From positions 62,001-126,000 of the forward strand of contig JAGWMJ010000008.1 of the NCBI GenBank assembly GCA_028871815.1: 64,000 nt of DNA, given 5' to 3'. Both the position numbers and the translations under genes were made by a program. The notes under the pieces were generated by a model. It did not search any database. It saw nothing but the letters and a program-made list of their open reading frames with translations, and was not told the DNA's origin. This DNA is from Armatimonadota bacterium (GTDB lineage Bacteria > Armatimonadota > Chthonomonadetes > Chthonomonadales > Chthonomonadaceae). This document shows, piece after piece, positions 46,730 through 55,891 of the stretch. Position 1 is the stretch's first letter, and each line of letters starts with the position of its first letter.

Positions 46730-46730
46730 C

Positions 46731-48095
46731 ATGAAGACCCGGGTACATGACCTGATTTGCGCGCTGGTGCTAACGCTCTGTTGCGGAGCGGCACACGCGC
46801 AATGGCGCCATACCGTGCAAGATCCGCTGTTCGTCGGTGGTTCAACGCACTGCATCGCCATGGGTGTAGACGCCAATGGCAATGTCGACGCGCTGTTTCA
46901 GGACGCGACAACTGCCAATGCCAGTCCGGTCACGTTTGTGATAGCGCAGTACAGCCAAGCGGGCGCCAAAATCTGGGAACGGACGGGTCCTTCGAATTGT
47001 ACGCCATTGTCGCTTCTAGTTCAGAAGACTGGAGATATCTACATCACTGCAGAGCAGACATCTTCCACACCTGCGCCAATGCTGTTTCACCTGGCATCCG
47101 ACGGCACGTATCTGTTCGCGCGCACCTACATTGGCGTACCGTTCGGCGCTACTCCGATTGAGGCTCCGGGCGGCGTGGTAGCCGATAGCAATGGTAATAT
47201 TTCGATTGCGTTGGGCGGTCAACGCCTCGTCTCAACCAACACGGAGTATATTGCGGTTGTGATGAAAGTGAATTCGAACGGCTTCCCGATGTGGACCAGC
47301 TCTTACACGGGCACTGGAGGCACGGCGCTGGCCGGCATCGCGACCGACAGTGCGGGGAATGTGATTTTCGAGGGTACCAGATTCGCTTCGGCGAGCAGCC
47401 TCGCAACATCGAGTCAGCTCACCGGAATGTTTGCATCCGGTACCGGGCAACTGGTCTGGACGCGGCAGTACCACGACTCCGTCGGCGGCGCCGACCTTGG
47501 TCAGAACCTCGTTGTAGACACGCTTAGCGGCGCAATATTCACGGTGGGGTCGGCTCGCGTCTCCGCCACCGTCGAAGGCGTCGTACTGCAGAAGCTGGAC
47601 GATTCCGGCCAGGTCTTCTGGCGCCACGTCTTATCAGACGGCCCCTTCGATTTGGCTGTCTACCCAAATATCGCCATCGATGCTAATGATGACGTATTCA
47701 TCGCCGGCTCGCAAAACGGCCAACCGGGAATAGCACAGTTTGATGCGAATGGCGACTTTCGATGGCTGCGCCGGTACGCGTTACCCGCCGGGTTCATCAG
47801 CATATTCAACAACAACAGTACGAGTAACCTCGTGGTTACCAAGAGCGGTAACGCGATATTGGATGCCTCCATGGTTTCGACCGCCAACGGGGGAACCAGC
47901 TATCTCATCGTCCTGAAGTACTCTCCAACCGGCGACAGGCTGAGTGCCGACTTCGCTAAGGCGCCGACCGGCTTCGACATCTTGACCGACCCGGCCGGCC
48001 TGGCATCGGACCTTTCGGGCCACATTGACTGGATAGCCGATCAGTTCCCGGCCACCGGCACCGGGTTTGCCGGCGTTATCGGTCAGTTTCCGTAG
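46731..48095 (+). CDS. Secreted beta-propeller-like repeat protein (copy 2)
   Basis: 454 residues from the ATG at 46731. Same plan as copy 1: a signal peptide (ALVLTLCCGAAHAQ), then propeller-type repeats GMGVDANGNVDALF, VADSNGNISIALG, GIATDSAGNVIFEGTRF, VVDTLSGAIFTVGSA, AIDANDDVFIAGSQNG and GLASDLSGHIDWIADQF. Both proteins begin QWRHT after signal cleavage. Difference between the copies is spread along the length, so the duplication is not recent at protein level although the leader is unchanged. Confidence 0.85.
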   Translation: MKTRVHDLICALVLTLCCGAAHAQWRHTVQDPLFVGGSTHCIAMGVDANGNVDALFQDATTANASPVTFVIAQYSQAGAKIWERTGPSNCTPLSLLVQKTGDIYITAEQTSSTPAPMLFHLASDGTYLFARTYIGVPFGATPIEAPGGVVADSNGNISIALGGQRLVSTNTEYIAVVMKVNSNGFPMWTSSYTGTGGTALAGIATDSAGNVIFEGTRFASASSLATSSQLTGMFASGTGQLVWTRQYHDSVGGADLGQNLVVDTLSGAIFTVGSARVSATVEGVVLQKLDDSGQVFWRHVLSDGPFDLAVYPNIAIDANDDVFIAGSQNGQPGIAQFDANGDFRWLRRYALPAGFISIFNNNSTSNLVVTKSGNAILDASMVSTANGGTSYLIVLKYSPTGDRLSADFAKAPTGFDILTDPAGLASDLSGHIDWIADQFPATGTGFAGVIGQFP

Positions 48096-48141
48096 CGCCG
48101 ATAGGCCGTTGAGGCTGTAACGGCCCAGGCAAAGTGCAGCC

Positions 48142-48241
48142 CCGGATTGCCCGTGGGCGGCATCCGCAGGCGGGCATGTCCGCCTTGCCATTGGGTGGGC
48201 AATCCGGCAGGCTGCAGCTGCCGGACTGCCGACCCAATGGC
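48142..48241 (+). other. Structured inverted repeats after propeller copy 2
   Basis: Three long dyads lie in 100 nt: CCGGATTGCCC (48142-48152) with GGGCAATCCGG (48197-48207), GCCATTGGGT (48187-48196) with ACCCAATGGC (48232-48241), and CCGGCAG-GCTGCAG-CTGCCGG starting at 48204. The first pairing shares CCGG with the third, so they may exclude each other. It could be a terminator region or a structured RNA. The remaining 220 nt to the next gene show nothing further. Confidence 0.5.
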
Positions 48242-48461
48242 TATACGACTGCATGGTTTGTCCTCTGTGCGGCAACCGCCAAACGTGGGATCGCCCGGTC
48301 GTGGCTCAGCGCTTCAACGCACAAGAGATGCGATTCCTACGTGCACAGCCAGGGAACGCATGCACCGGCAGCGCTGAACCTTAGCGACTTGCGCGCGTCT
48401 CTCTCTGTAACCGTACCCGGCACAGCGTGTCGGCATAGTTTGCCCTGTGAGGAAGATGCCC

Positions 48462-49592
48462 ATGTATTTGCGCAGATTATTGGTTCAGCGGGCCCTTGCG
48501 GCGGGCTTCGGAACGATCCTTCTTGCCGCTGACATCGGCCTGGCAGCGGCACAAAACAGCCTCAGCGGCGCCAATGGTTCGTCGTTTAGCACACTCCTCT
48601 CCGGAACGCCGCAACACACTCTGCTGCGGCCCGCCACAACCGGCGACGTTACCGGCGTAGCCATGCCGTGGCTGGCACTACCGGCGAATCGGCACACCTA
48701 TCCGCATCCCCGGCTGACGCAGCTGGCGCTGTTTCGCGATCCCGCCGTGGAAGCCGCATTTGCCTCGCCGGATTTCGGAGCGCAGTTGGCCGCCTCTGCG
48801 CAACGCACCATCGCGGTGATCGGGCTGCCGGTGGCGCCCGGAGAGTTTGGCAGTTTCAGCATGTTCAGCGGTCCGTTTGCGCTCCGGAAGGCGGCTGCCG
48901 CCAGGACCGCGCCGGCGGCAAACGCTGCGGCTCCTGCCGGCGCAGCCCTGCCGGCTCCAGCGCCCACATCCGCCGCCGGCTTGATACGGCAAATCCGCGT
49001 GACACCGGCCCAGCGTTTGGCGAACGCCCGCCGCGTGATGATCGACCGTTTTGACGCGTGGGTAACGCTGGATCGTGACAACAAGGGAGTCACGCTGCAT
49101 GTGGTCGGCAGCCTGCCGCCGGCGCTCAACAGCAACACGCCCGTAAACCTCACCGTGGAAGCGACGCAGTACGACTCATCGAGCAACCAGGGAACCGGCC
49201 TCCAAACGCCATCCGCCTCCGTGCTGCTGGACAAGGAGCTTTTACCGGCGGCCGTCGACGGCGGCGCGCAGTACTTTTACGCCTCGTATCCGCTCACCGC
49301 TCCGGCGCCGGGCACGCAGACCAACCTCCTGATCCGCTACTGGGGGGATCCTGGTGTAGCGCTGACGCAGGCGATTGCGATAGCGCGATCGTCCAGTCGC
49401 TCCCCCAGTTCGCCACGATCGTGGGTGGCCGTACCGGCATCGCGGCTGCAGTTGTACCGCTTGCCGATCGAATACCTGGTGATCAACCGCGCGCAACCCG
49501 GCGACGCGCTCAACTACAATCAAACGCTGCGCCAGTTGGGCGTGGCGTACGTACGGCTAAAAGCAGCACAGAAGAAGAAGCCGGGGACCTGA
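48462..49592 (+). CDS. Exported protein of unknown function
   Basis: 376 residues from the ATG at 48462, with GTGAGGA 9-10 nt upstream (an ATG at 48456 is also possible). A signal peptide (ALAAGFGTILLAADIGLAAA) is followed by an Ala/Pro-rich segment (residues 140-175) and a C-terminal half that looks beta-rich: RRVMIDRFDAWVTLDRDNKG, VTLHVVGSLPPALNSNTPVN and IRYWGDPGVALTQAIAIARS. I do not recognise the family. The gene follows the propeller pair on the same strand but with a 366-nt gap, so a shared transcript is doubtful. Confidence 0.7.
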   Translation: MYLRRLLVQRALAAGFGTILLAADIGLAAAQNSLSGANGSSFSTLLSGTPQHTLLRPATTGDVTGVAMPWLALPANRHTYPHPRLTQLALFRDPAVEAAFASPDFGAQLAASAQRTIAVIGLPVAPGEFGSFSMFSGPFALRKAAAARTAPAANAAAPAGAALPAPAPTSAAGLIRQIRVTPAQRLANARRVMIDRFDAWVTLDRDNKGVTLHVVGSLPPALNSNTPVNLTVEATQYDSSSNQGTGLQTPSASVLLDKELLPAAVDGGAQYFYASYPLTAPAPGTQTNLLIRYWGDPGVALTQAIAIARSSSRSPSSPRSWVAVPASRLQLYRLPIEYLVINRAQPGDALNYNQTLRQLGVAYVRLKAAQKKKPGT

Positions 49593-49666
49593 TATCGGCT
49601 CGACGCCGGCCGACCCGGCCGCCGCGGAGCGCGGCGACCGGATCCCAGGGCCAGGCGGCGGTACGC

Positions 49667-50914
49667 TCACTCCGGTACCACAAAATCGCTTAACCGGTAC
49701 CGCGTCGCCATCGCCTTTATGCTTTTGGCGGTCACCGGAAAGCGCCATTGGCGGAACACAGGAACCAGGTCGACGCGCGCCTCGCGCGCAAGAATCGCGG
49801 CAATCAGATTGATCTTTCCCTCGGGCGTTTGCGGTGGCTTCAGACCGGCGTCCTGAAGCTTGCCGTATGTGCGGTACCAGCCTCGGAAAATGCGCCAGCC
49901 ATATGCCACCTGCAGCCGTTGGAAAAAGGTGTGCATTTCGTCCGAGGAGAGCGTGTCCCACGTCCGGTGCGGATCGGCCAGGTAGCGGTCGCCTACCAGC
50001 AGGAAGAACCGCTCTACCAGCTGAGGGCCGGTAAGGCGCATGTTTTGATCAGGCGATGGGTAGCCGGGCGCCTGGAACGTCCACTTGATGCGAAACGACT
50101 GGTCTTTGATGTGCTCAAATGCGTAGCAGAGTTTGAAGTTTGCCTGGAACTCTGCAGCCGCTCCGCTCCAGATGTACCAATCGCCCAGCGTATCAAAGTT
50201 GTGGCCCATTTCGTGCACCCAGCCAAACGAAATAAGGCCGTCGTCGAAGTCCTTCAGGGTGGAGGCAACGTAGTCGGTGTTCAGAATCATGTGCTCGCCG
50301 GCATACGCCCACCAGGGATGCGGCGGCGATTCCTGGAACACCATGCGCCGACCCTGAAACGGAACCTGACCGGTGAGCTGAATCATCGCCTGGTACGCCT
50401 CGTCCATCCAACGCAGCGTTCGATTCAGCTGGTGAAACTGTAGATAGCGCGACCGCATCAGCGCCAGTTCAACGGTTTTGCCGCGGACCGTCTTTAGCGG
50501 CTCCGGCAGCACGGCTGCCGGCACGGTGATGGTATAGGGAATCCGCAGGCGTGAGCCTTCCGCCAGCACGGTGAACGCGCCATGGATTTCGGCGGAGCCC
50601 GGCCGGGCGGCGGCTGCGACGGTGGACGGCAGCTCTCCAATTTCACTACGCGTTACCGTTGCACGGGCAGCCAGGCTCTGTCCGATATTCCCGCCCCACG
50701 GATCGCCCACTCGCTTACCGCCGGCAACCCAGTGCGCCGACCACTTCACCAACTGCACCGGCGCGGCCGTGCCATTCGTGATAACAAACTGATAACCGCC
50801 CCACCCGCCGGCCATCCATCCGGTTGTCTGGGTGTTTGCGGCCTTTATCGTCACAGACGGCGTTTGGATCATCGCCGCAAGCGCAGCGACAAACGGCGCA
50901 GGAGCAAGCCTCAT
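49667..50914 (-). CDS. M60-like zinc metallopeptidase
   Basis: 415 residues with a short signal peptide (APFVAALAAMIQTPS). The gluzincin site is complete: WVHEMGHNFDTLGDWYIWSG (His234, Glu235, His238) and the third ligand in AAAEFQANF (Glu255), in the H-E-x-x-H-x16-E spacing of the M60/enhancin group. An N-terminal beta domain (residues 20-135) and a C-terminal helical domain (SDEMHTFFQRLQVAYGWRIF) flank it. M60 enzymes cleave glycoproteins such as mucins. The start overlaps the end of the GH51 gene by 4 nt, so both would be expressed together. Confidence 0.83.
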   Translation of the reverse strand: MRLAPAPFVAALAAMIQTPSVTIKAANTQTTGWMAGGWGGYQFVITNGTAAPVQLVKWSAHWVAGGKRVGDPWGGNIGQSLAARATVTRSEIGELPSTVAAAARPGSAEIHGAFTVLAEGSRLRIPYTITVPAAVLPEPLKTVRGKTVELALMRSRYLQFHQLNRTLRWMDEAYQAMIQLTGQVPFQGRRMVFQESPPHPWWAYAGEHMILNTDYVASTLKDFDDGLISFGWVHEMGHNFDTLGDWYIWSGAAAEFQANFKLCYAFEHIKDQSFRIKWTFQAPGYPSPDQNMRLTGPQLVERFFLLVGDRYLADPHRTWDTLSSDEMHTFFQRLQVAYGWRIFRGWYRTYGKLQDAGLKPPQTPEGKINLIAAILAREARVDLVPVFRQWRFPVTAKSIKAMATRYRLSDFVVPE

Positions 50915-53328
50915 CGCGCCGCGGGGCTTATTCGCCCGAGCGGAGCGCTCAGAACGGTAACCGACCAGGCCGGAAATGTATGTGCGAAGGCAGCGCGCAA
51001 GCGCACCGGCGCCCGGAGTCTGGGCGCAACGGCGGCCGGATCGGATGCGGTGTTCTCGGCGTCCGGGCTGGCGGCTGTAAGCACCTGCTGTTCGGCGATG
51101 AGGCTGCGCCGTCCAAGGGCCGGTATCTGCACATCGGCAACCTCGTTTGCGGAAGCGCTATTCACGACCGTGATAATAAGTCGCCGATGCGTGCTATCGA
51201 TACCGGCCGACGCGAAGAGCGATGGCGGTGGTGCGTCGGTAACCGACTCCACCAGTCGACCATCCAGCCAGCATCGGATCGTGGCGCCGGCAACCTGAAT
51301 ACGGATCCGGTACCACCGGCCGGTCTCCACATGATCCGGAACGTAGCCGCCTACCAGCGACTTTCCGCCATCTACCGACTTTTCGATTCCATCCTGCGTG
51401 TTTGCCCAACCGCCGATGTTCCACCACGTCCAGTTGCGGGCATCCTTCACGTGGAACATCACCAGAAAGCCCTCCGATCCTCCAAGCTTCCGGGCATCCA
51501 GCGTCAGCGTGTAGTTTGTCCAGCTCGGATCACCCGCCGTGCCGAAGTGGTTGTCGCCGGGGGCGGTCTGCTCCAGGCCATCGTCACCGTTGCTCCATGC
51601 CCCACTTTGCGGCGCGAAACCGCCACCACTGCCGACGGTCAGTGGGCCGTTCAGGAGCCTGGCGCCGTCCGGCGCCGTCACCCTCACGTTCCGGAACACA
51701 GCCTGGGTGTTCCAGGTTCCAAGTCCGATGCCTCCGGATGCGGCCGCCGGCGCCGGCGCAGGCTGCCGGAGCTTGAGTGGAAGCATGACTGTTGGTCGGT
51801 TCCGGCCAAACATCTGCTGTACATAGTACGAGGGCGTGCCCCATGAGTGCGCGTCGTTGAACTGGATGGCGTCGGGGTTCCAGAACCGGTCGTGCACGTT
51901 CACAAAGAGCGGCGCATACGAGGCCATGCGCACGATGTCGGAGTTCCGTTCCAGGCCGGTCATAAAGGCCGCCTCCGCCACCGCGGCACGCAGGTTACCG
52001 TGGCCGCAATCCTGCGTTACGGCGTACTCACCCACGAAGATGCGGGGTCCGCTCCGCTTGTAGCTATCGTATCGCGCGGCATTCTGGAAAAACCACTGCG
52101 GTGATGCATAGTAGTGCTCGTCCAGATAGTCCATCGGGCGGCTGGTAACGGGCCAGGTGGCAATCAGCCGGAGGTACGGGTAGTGTGCCTTGAGCGCGTC
52201 GTAGAACATGGCGTAGCGCGCGTTGTATGCCGGCCCACTCTCTTCGTTGCCCACCTCCACCAGCCTCAGGTTGAACGGTCTCGGGTGCCCGTACCTGGCG
52301 CGCAGAGCGCCAAACTTTGTTGTAACCGCGCCGTTGGCAAACTCGATGGCATCGAGGGCGCTCTGTATCCATGGCTGCAGTTGATCCAGGGGCACATTGG
52401 CCGTATGCGACATCCCGCAGTTGAAGCCGAACAGCGGCTGTGCGTGCAAATCCTCGCACATCTGCAGGTACTCAAAGAAGCCAAGTCCATCGGTGGAATG
52501 GTAACCCCAGAGGTCCCAGTGACCGGGGCGGAGCGCCGGATTGCCCAGGCTCTTCTTCCACTGAAACGCATCCTGCAGCTTGTCGCCCTCCACGTAGCAG
52601 CCGCCGGGAAACCGGATGAATGCCGGATGGACGGAGGCGAGTTTCGCCGCCAGGTCGGCGCGCAGGCCGTTCGGCCTGCGGTGGAAGGTATCGGTTGGAA
52701 AGAGCGAAGCAAACGCCACTTCGGCCCCGCTTCCGGGCGGCACAGCCAGCAGCAGGCTGGCATGTGCGTCCGAGACTTTCGGGATCATCCGGACGGTGAT
52801 CCGTCGCCATTCCCGGCCCAGCGCGACGCGATATGGAGGGCTGCCCGGATGCAGGCCCGCGGTGAGAATCTGCGCCTCAATGGCGCCGTTGACCGCAGCG
52901 GTCGACCGGGCGTAGAGCGTAAGCGTGCAGCCAGTGCCGGCCTGAACGCTTATGCCCCAATATCCCACGTTGCGCGCGCCGCACCAGGCGGCGGCGCGCG
53001 GCGGGGCAGCGAGCTTCAGGTAGTTGGGGTGTGCCGTGGAGAGCGGTCGGGCATGACCAACCTGCAGCGGCGGCTCCGCCGATGGGAACGGCAGCCACGC
53101 GGTCAGTGGGTTACGGGCATCAAACTCGCGGTTGCGCAGCATCTCGGCATACAAGCCGCCATCGCCCGCATGGTTTATCTCTTCAAAAAAGATGCCGAAT
53201 AGGCGCGGACTGACGGCAACCCCGCGGTGGGCGAGATCGATGCGGATAGCTGCCGGCGGCGCCGCGGCAGCGATAAACGGCGCGAGCACGCAGACGGCAG
53301 CGAAAAGCGGATTCAGTGTTGGTTTCAT
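50911..53328 (-). CDS. GH51 alpha-L-arabinofuranosidase with inserted CBM-like domain
   Basis: 805 residues with a signal peptide (LFAAVCVLAPFIAAAAP). The GH51 barrel shows SPRLFGIFFEEINHAGDGGL, FIRFPGGCYVEGD, the acid/base LVEVGNEE (Glu362) and the nucleophile RIFVGEYAVTQD (Glu434), then ERNSDIVRMASYAPLFVNVH. It removes arabinofuranosyl units from arabinan or arabinoxylan outside the cell. Between about residues 525 and 690 a jelly-roll module is inserted into the C-terminal sandwich (GLEQTAPGDNHFGTAG, LVMFHVKDARNWTWWNIGGW); it resembles CBM66/DUF1080-type carbohydrate-binding domains. The start lies 134 nt from the divergent GH32 gene. Confidence 0.9.
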   Translation of the reverse strand: MKPTLNPLFAAVCVLAPFIAAAAPPAAIRIDLAHRGVAVSPRLFGIFFEEINHAGDGGLYAEMLRNREFDARNPLTAWLPFPSAEPPLQVGHARPLSTAHPNYLKLAAPPRAAAWCGARNVGYWGISVQAGTGCTLTLYARSTAAVNGAIEAQILTAGLHPGSPPYRVALGREWRRITVRMIPKVSDAHASLLLAVPPGSGAEVAFASLFPTDTFHRRPNGLRADLAAKLASVHPAFIRFPGGCYVEGDKLQDAFQWKKSLGNPALRPGHWDLWGYHSTDGLGFFEYLQMCEDLHAQPLFGFNCGMSHTANVPLDQLQPWIQSALDAIEFANGAVTTKFGALRARYGHPRPFNLRLVEVGNEESGPAYNARYAMFYDALKAHYPYLRLIATWPVTSRPMDYLDEHYYASPQWFFQNAARYDSYKRSGPRIFVGEYAVTQDCGHGNLRAAVAEAAFMTGLERNSDIVRMASYAPLFVNVHDRFWNPDAIQFNDAHSWGTPSYYVQQMFGRNRPTVMLPLKLRQPAPAPAAASGGIGLGTWNTQAVFRNVRVTAPDGARLLNGPLTVGSGGGFAPQSGAWSNGDDGLEQTAPGDNHFGTAGDPSWTNYTLTLDARKLGGSEGFLVMFHVKDARNWTWWNIGGWANTQDGIEKSVDGGKSLVGGYVPDHVETGRWYRIRIQVAGATIRCWLDGRLVESVTDAPPPSLFASAGIDSTHRRLIITVVNSASANEVADVQIPALGRRSLIAEQQVLTAASPDAENTASDPAAVAPRLRAPVRLRAAFAHTFPAWSVTVLSAPLGRISPAAR

Positions 53329-53341
53329 GCAGCGGGCCCAT

Positions 53342-53439
53342 ACGAAATATCCGGCATATTCGTGGCGCCGGCGGGTTATTCCTCGTGAGGCGCCGGGACC
53401 CGGTACACTGGAGGAGATGACCGCGGAACGACGTTCCGC
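53342..53439. promoter_or_regulatory. Palindromes in the GH51-GH32 divergent gap
   Basis: GCGGAAC-GAC-GTTCCGC (53423-53439) is a perfect 7-bp inverted repeat, and ACGAAATAT...ATATTCGT (53342-53363) is a near-perfect one. Both lie between the divergent GH51 and GH32 starts and look like dimeric operator sites that could co-regulate the two sides. No regulator gene is adjacent. Confidence 0.35.
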
Positions 53440-53462
53440 AACGGCAAGGGAGCTCGCAGATT

Positions 53463-54974
53463 TTGAAAAGCTTCGTTGGGCTCACGGTGACCTGGTTGGC
53501 GTTGGCCACTACCCTAGTCGGCCATGCCGGAGGAGGTTCCACGTTGATGAAACGCGACCCGAATGCAATGACCGACCGTATGCGCCCACAGTACCACTTT
53601 CTGCCGGCGTCCAATTGGATGAACGACCCCAATGGGCTGATCCAGTTCAACGGTGTGTACCACATCTTCTACCAGCGCAATCCATTTGCCGCCACCTGGG
53701 GGCCCATGTACTGGGGCCACGCCGAAAGCCATGACCTGGTCCACTGGCGGTTGATGCCGGATGCACTCAAGCCCGACTCACCGGCCGATAAGGGTGGTGT
53801 GTGGACCGGCTGCATGGTGGATGACAAGGGCGCTCCTACGGCGATATACACCGGCGTCGAACCGCAGTGCGTATGCATCGCCACCGGCAATCGCGATCTG
53901 TCGCGATTCACCAAGTACGTTGGCAATCCGGTCGTCCCGGCCCAACAGCAAGCCATGGGGCTCACCGGGTTTCGCGACCCCTATGTCTGGAAGCAGGGCA
54001 GCTGGTGGATGATGGTGGTCGGCGCCGGCATCCCGGGCAAGGGCGGCGAGCTGCTGCTATACCGCTCACGTGATCTGAGGCAGTGGGAGTCGCGCGGAAC
54101 GGCATTTGTGGGCGATCGCGATCAGCATCCCGACATGTGGGAGTGTCCAAACCTGTTCCGCCTTGGCACAAAGTGGGTGCTAATCATCTCGAACGGGCAG
54201 ACCTGGTGGTATACCGGCACGTTCCGCAACGGCCGCTTTTCACCGGAGAAGACCGGCCTTCTCGACGCGGGCAATTCCCTGTATGCACCACAGACTTTCA
54301 AGGATGCTCGCGGCCGACGCATCCTGTTCGGATGGCTTCGCGAAAACCGCAGCGACGCGGAAGCACATGGATGGCAGGGCGTGATGTCGCTGCCACGCAT
54401 CCTGAAGGTGGATGCGAATGGTGATCTTACACAGGCGCCCGCGCCTGAATTGCAGCGCCTCCGTGCCAGGTCTACGCACGCAACCGCGATCAAACTGACG
54501 CAGCGCGAAGGCTTTTTGCCACTCAAAGACTTTGAGAAGCTGGGCGATGAGTGCGAACTGCAGGCTGTTCTAAAGCCGGGCCAGGCAGGCCGCGTGGGAT
54601 TGGTGGTTGCCGCTACGCCGGACGGTGTGGAGCAGACGCGGATTGAGTACAACGTGCGGCGTGGCGGCATCGATGTGGACCGCTCTCGCTCCAGCCTGTC
54701 AAAGTCGGCCGATGCCGGTACGGTATTCTTACCGGCGGAGTTGGATTCAGCGGGTGAAATACGGCTCCGCATATTCGTCGACCGATCGGTAATTGAGATA
54801 TACACTGCCGACGGGCAGTGCATGGCTGTGCGGATCTACCCCACGCGGCCCGACGCAATGGCGATGGGTGTTACAGGGGATCCGGGCGGCGCCATCGAGG
54901 CGCTTCGTGTGAACCGTATGCGGTCCGCGATCCCGAGCGTAGGCGCCGCCGAAATCGAACCAACGCAAGAGTAG
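53463..54974 (+). CDS. GH32 fructan hydrolase (levanase/invertase family)
   Basis: 503 residues from a TTG at 53463, chosen because it supplies a signal peptide (FVGLTVTWLALATTLVG); the first ATG at 53547 would lose it. The five-bladed propeller has the nucleophile ASNWMNDPNGLIQFNG (Asp55), the transition-state stabiliser FRDPYVW (Asp172) and the acid/base MWECPNLF (Glu227). A C-terminal beta sandwich follows with IFVDRSVIEIYTADG. It releases fructose or fructo-oligosaccharides from fructan or sucrose outside the cell. The aldo/keto reductase gene begins 11 nt later. Confidence 0.94.
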   Translation: MKSFVGLTVTWLALATTLVGHAGGGSTLMKRDPNAMTDRMRPQYHFLPASNWMNDPNGLIQFNGVYHIFYQRNPFAATWGPMYWGHAESHDLVHWRLMPDALKPDSPADKGGVWTGCMVDDKGAPTAIYTGVEPQCVCIATGNRDLSRFTKYVGNPVVPAQQQAMGLTGFRDPYVWKQGSWWMMVVGAGIPGKGGELLLYRSRDLRQWESRGTAFVGDRDQHPDMWECPNLFRLGTKWVLIISNGQTWWYTGTFRNGRFSPEKTGLLDAGNSLYAPQTFKDARGRRILFGWLRENRSDAEAHGWQGVMSLPRILKVDANGDLTQAPAPELQRLRARSTHATAIKLTQREGFLPLKDFEKLGDECELQAVLKPGQAGRVGLVVAATPDGVEQTRIEYNVRRGGIDVDRSRSSLSKSADAGTVFLPAELDSAGEIRLRIFVDRSVIEIYTADGQCMAVRIYPTRPDAMAMGVTGDPGGAIEALRVNRMRSAIPSVGAAEIEPTQE

Positions 54975-54985
54975 AGGAGGCAATA

Positions 54986-55876
54986 ATGGAAAAGAGGATT
55001 CTGGGCGGTACCGGCATGCCTGTCACGGTTTTGGGATTCGGCGGCGCTGAGATTGGGTATGGAAGCGCAGCGCAGGATGCCGTCGATCGGCTGCTGGGAA
55101 GCGCTCTGGATGCCGGATTGAACACCATCGATACGGCCGAATGCTACGCCGCCAGCGAGGAGTTGATCGGCAACGCAGTGGCCCACCGGCGCAACTCGTT
55201 CTTCCTTTTCACCAAATGCGGTCACGCATCCGGATTCCCGCAGCCGGACTGGGACCTCGATATGCTTGCGTTCAGCATCGATCGCAGCCTCGAGCGGCTA
55301 AAGACCGATTGCGTGGACCTGCTTCAGCTCCATACCTGCTCGGAGGAGATGCTTCGGCAGGGCGACGTGATTGCCGTGGTTCAGAAGGCGCGCGATGCCG
55401 GCAAGACGCGGTTTATCGGCTACAGCGGCGACGGAGCCGCGGCGCGGTATGCCATTGAATGTGGGGCATTCGATACCTTGCAGACCTCGATCAGCATCTG
55501 CGATCAGGAGTGCCTGGACGTCAACATCCCACTTGCCCTGGAGCGCAATGTGGGGGTAATCGCAAAGCGTCCGATTGCGAATGCGGTATTCAAGTACGCC
55601 GACAAGCCCGACAACGGCTACATCGTGGACTACTGGCGACGCCTGCAGTCGCTGGATTATCCATTTGCAAACCGCGCAGACGCCGCTTCCACGGCACTGC
55701 GATTCACCCTCTCAACGCCTGGGGTCCACACGGCGATTGTTGGAACCATGAATCCGGACCGTTGGCCGGCTAATGCAGCGATGCTAGAAGCCGGCGCACT
55801 TGCGCCCGCCGAGTACCGGGCGATTCGCGACCGCTGGCAAGAGGTACGGGCGGCAGACTGGACGGGGCGCGGCTGA
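54986..55876 (+). CDS. Aldo/keto reductase
   Basis: 296 residues from the ATG at 54986, with GAGGAGG 5 nt upstream. RILGGTGMPVTVLGFGGAEI opens the barrel; NTIDTAECYAASEELIG has the catalytic Asp/Tyr, FLFTKCGHA the Lys and DLLQLHTCS the His. RFTLSTPGVHTAIVGTMNPD ends the barrel. It follows the GH32 gene by 11 nt, so it may act on a product of sugar breakdown. It is a different subfamily from the reductase at 30508. Confidence 0.92.
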   Translation: MEKRILGGTGMPVTVLGFGGAEIGYGSAAQDAVDRLLGSALDAGLNTIDTAECYAASEELIGNAVAHRRNSFFLFTKCGHASGFPQPDWDLDMLAFSIDRSLERLKTDCVDLLQLHTCSEEMLRQGDVIAVVQKARDAGKTRFIGYSGDGAAARYAIECGAFDTLQTSISICDQECLDVNIPLALERNVGVIAKRPIANAVFKYADKPDNGYIVDYWRRLQSLDYPFANRADAASTALRFTLSTPGVHTAIVGTMNPDRWPANAAMLEAGALAPAEYRAIRDRWQEVRAADWTGRG

Positions 55877-55891
55877 CCTGGCGTCCGCGTG

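Noticed and set aside
52114-53202. 362-codon open frame on the plus strand
   Set aside because: Antisense to the GH51 catalytic domain with both active-site glutamates intact.
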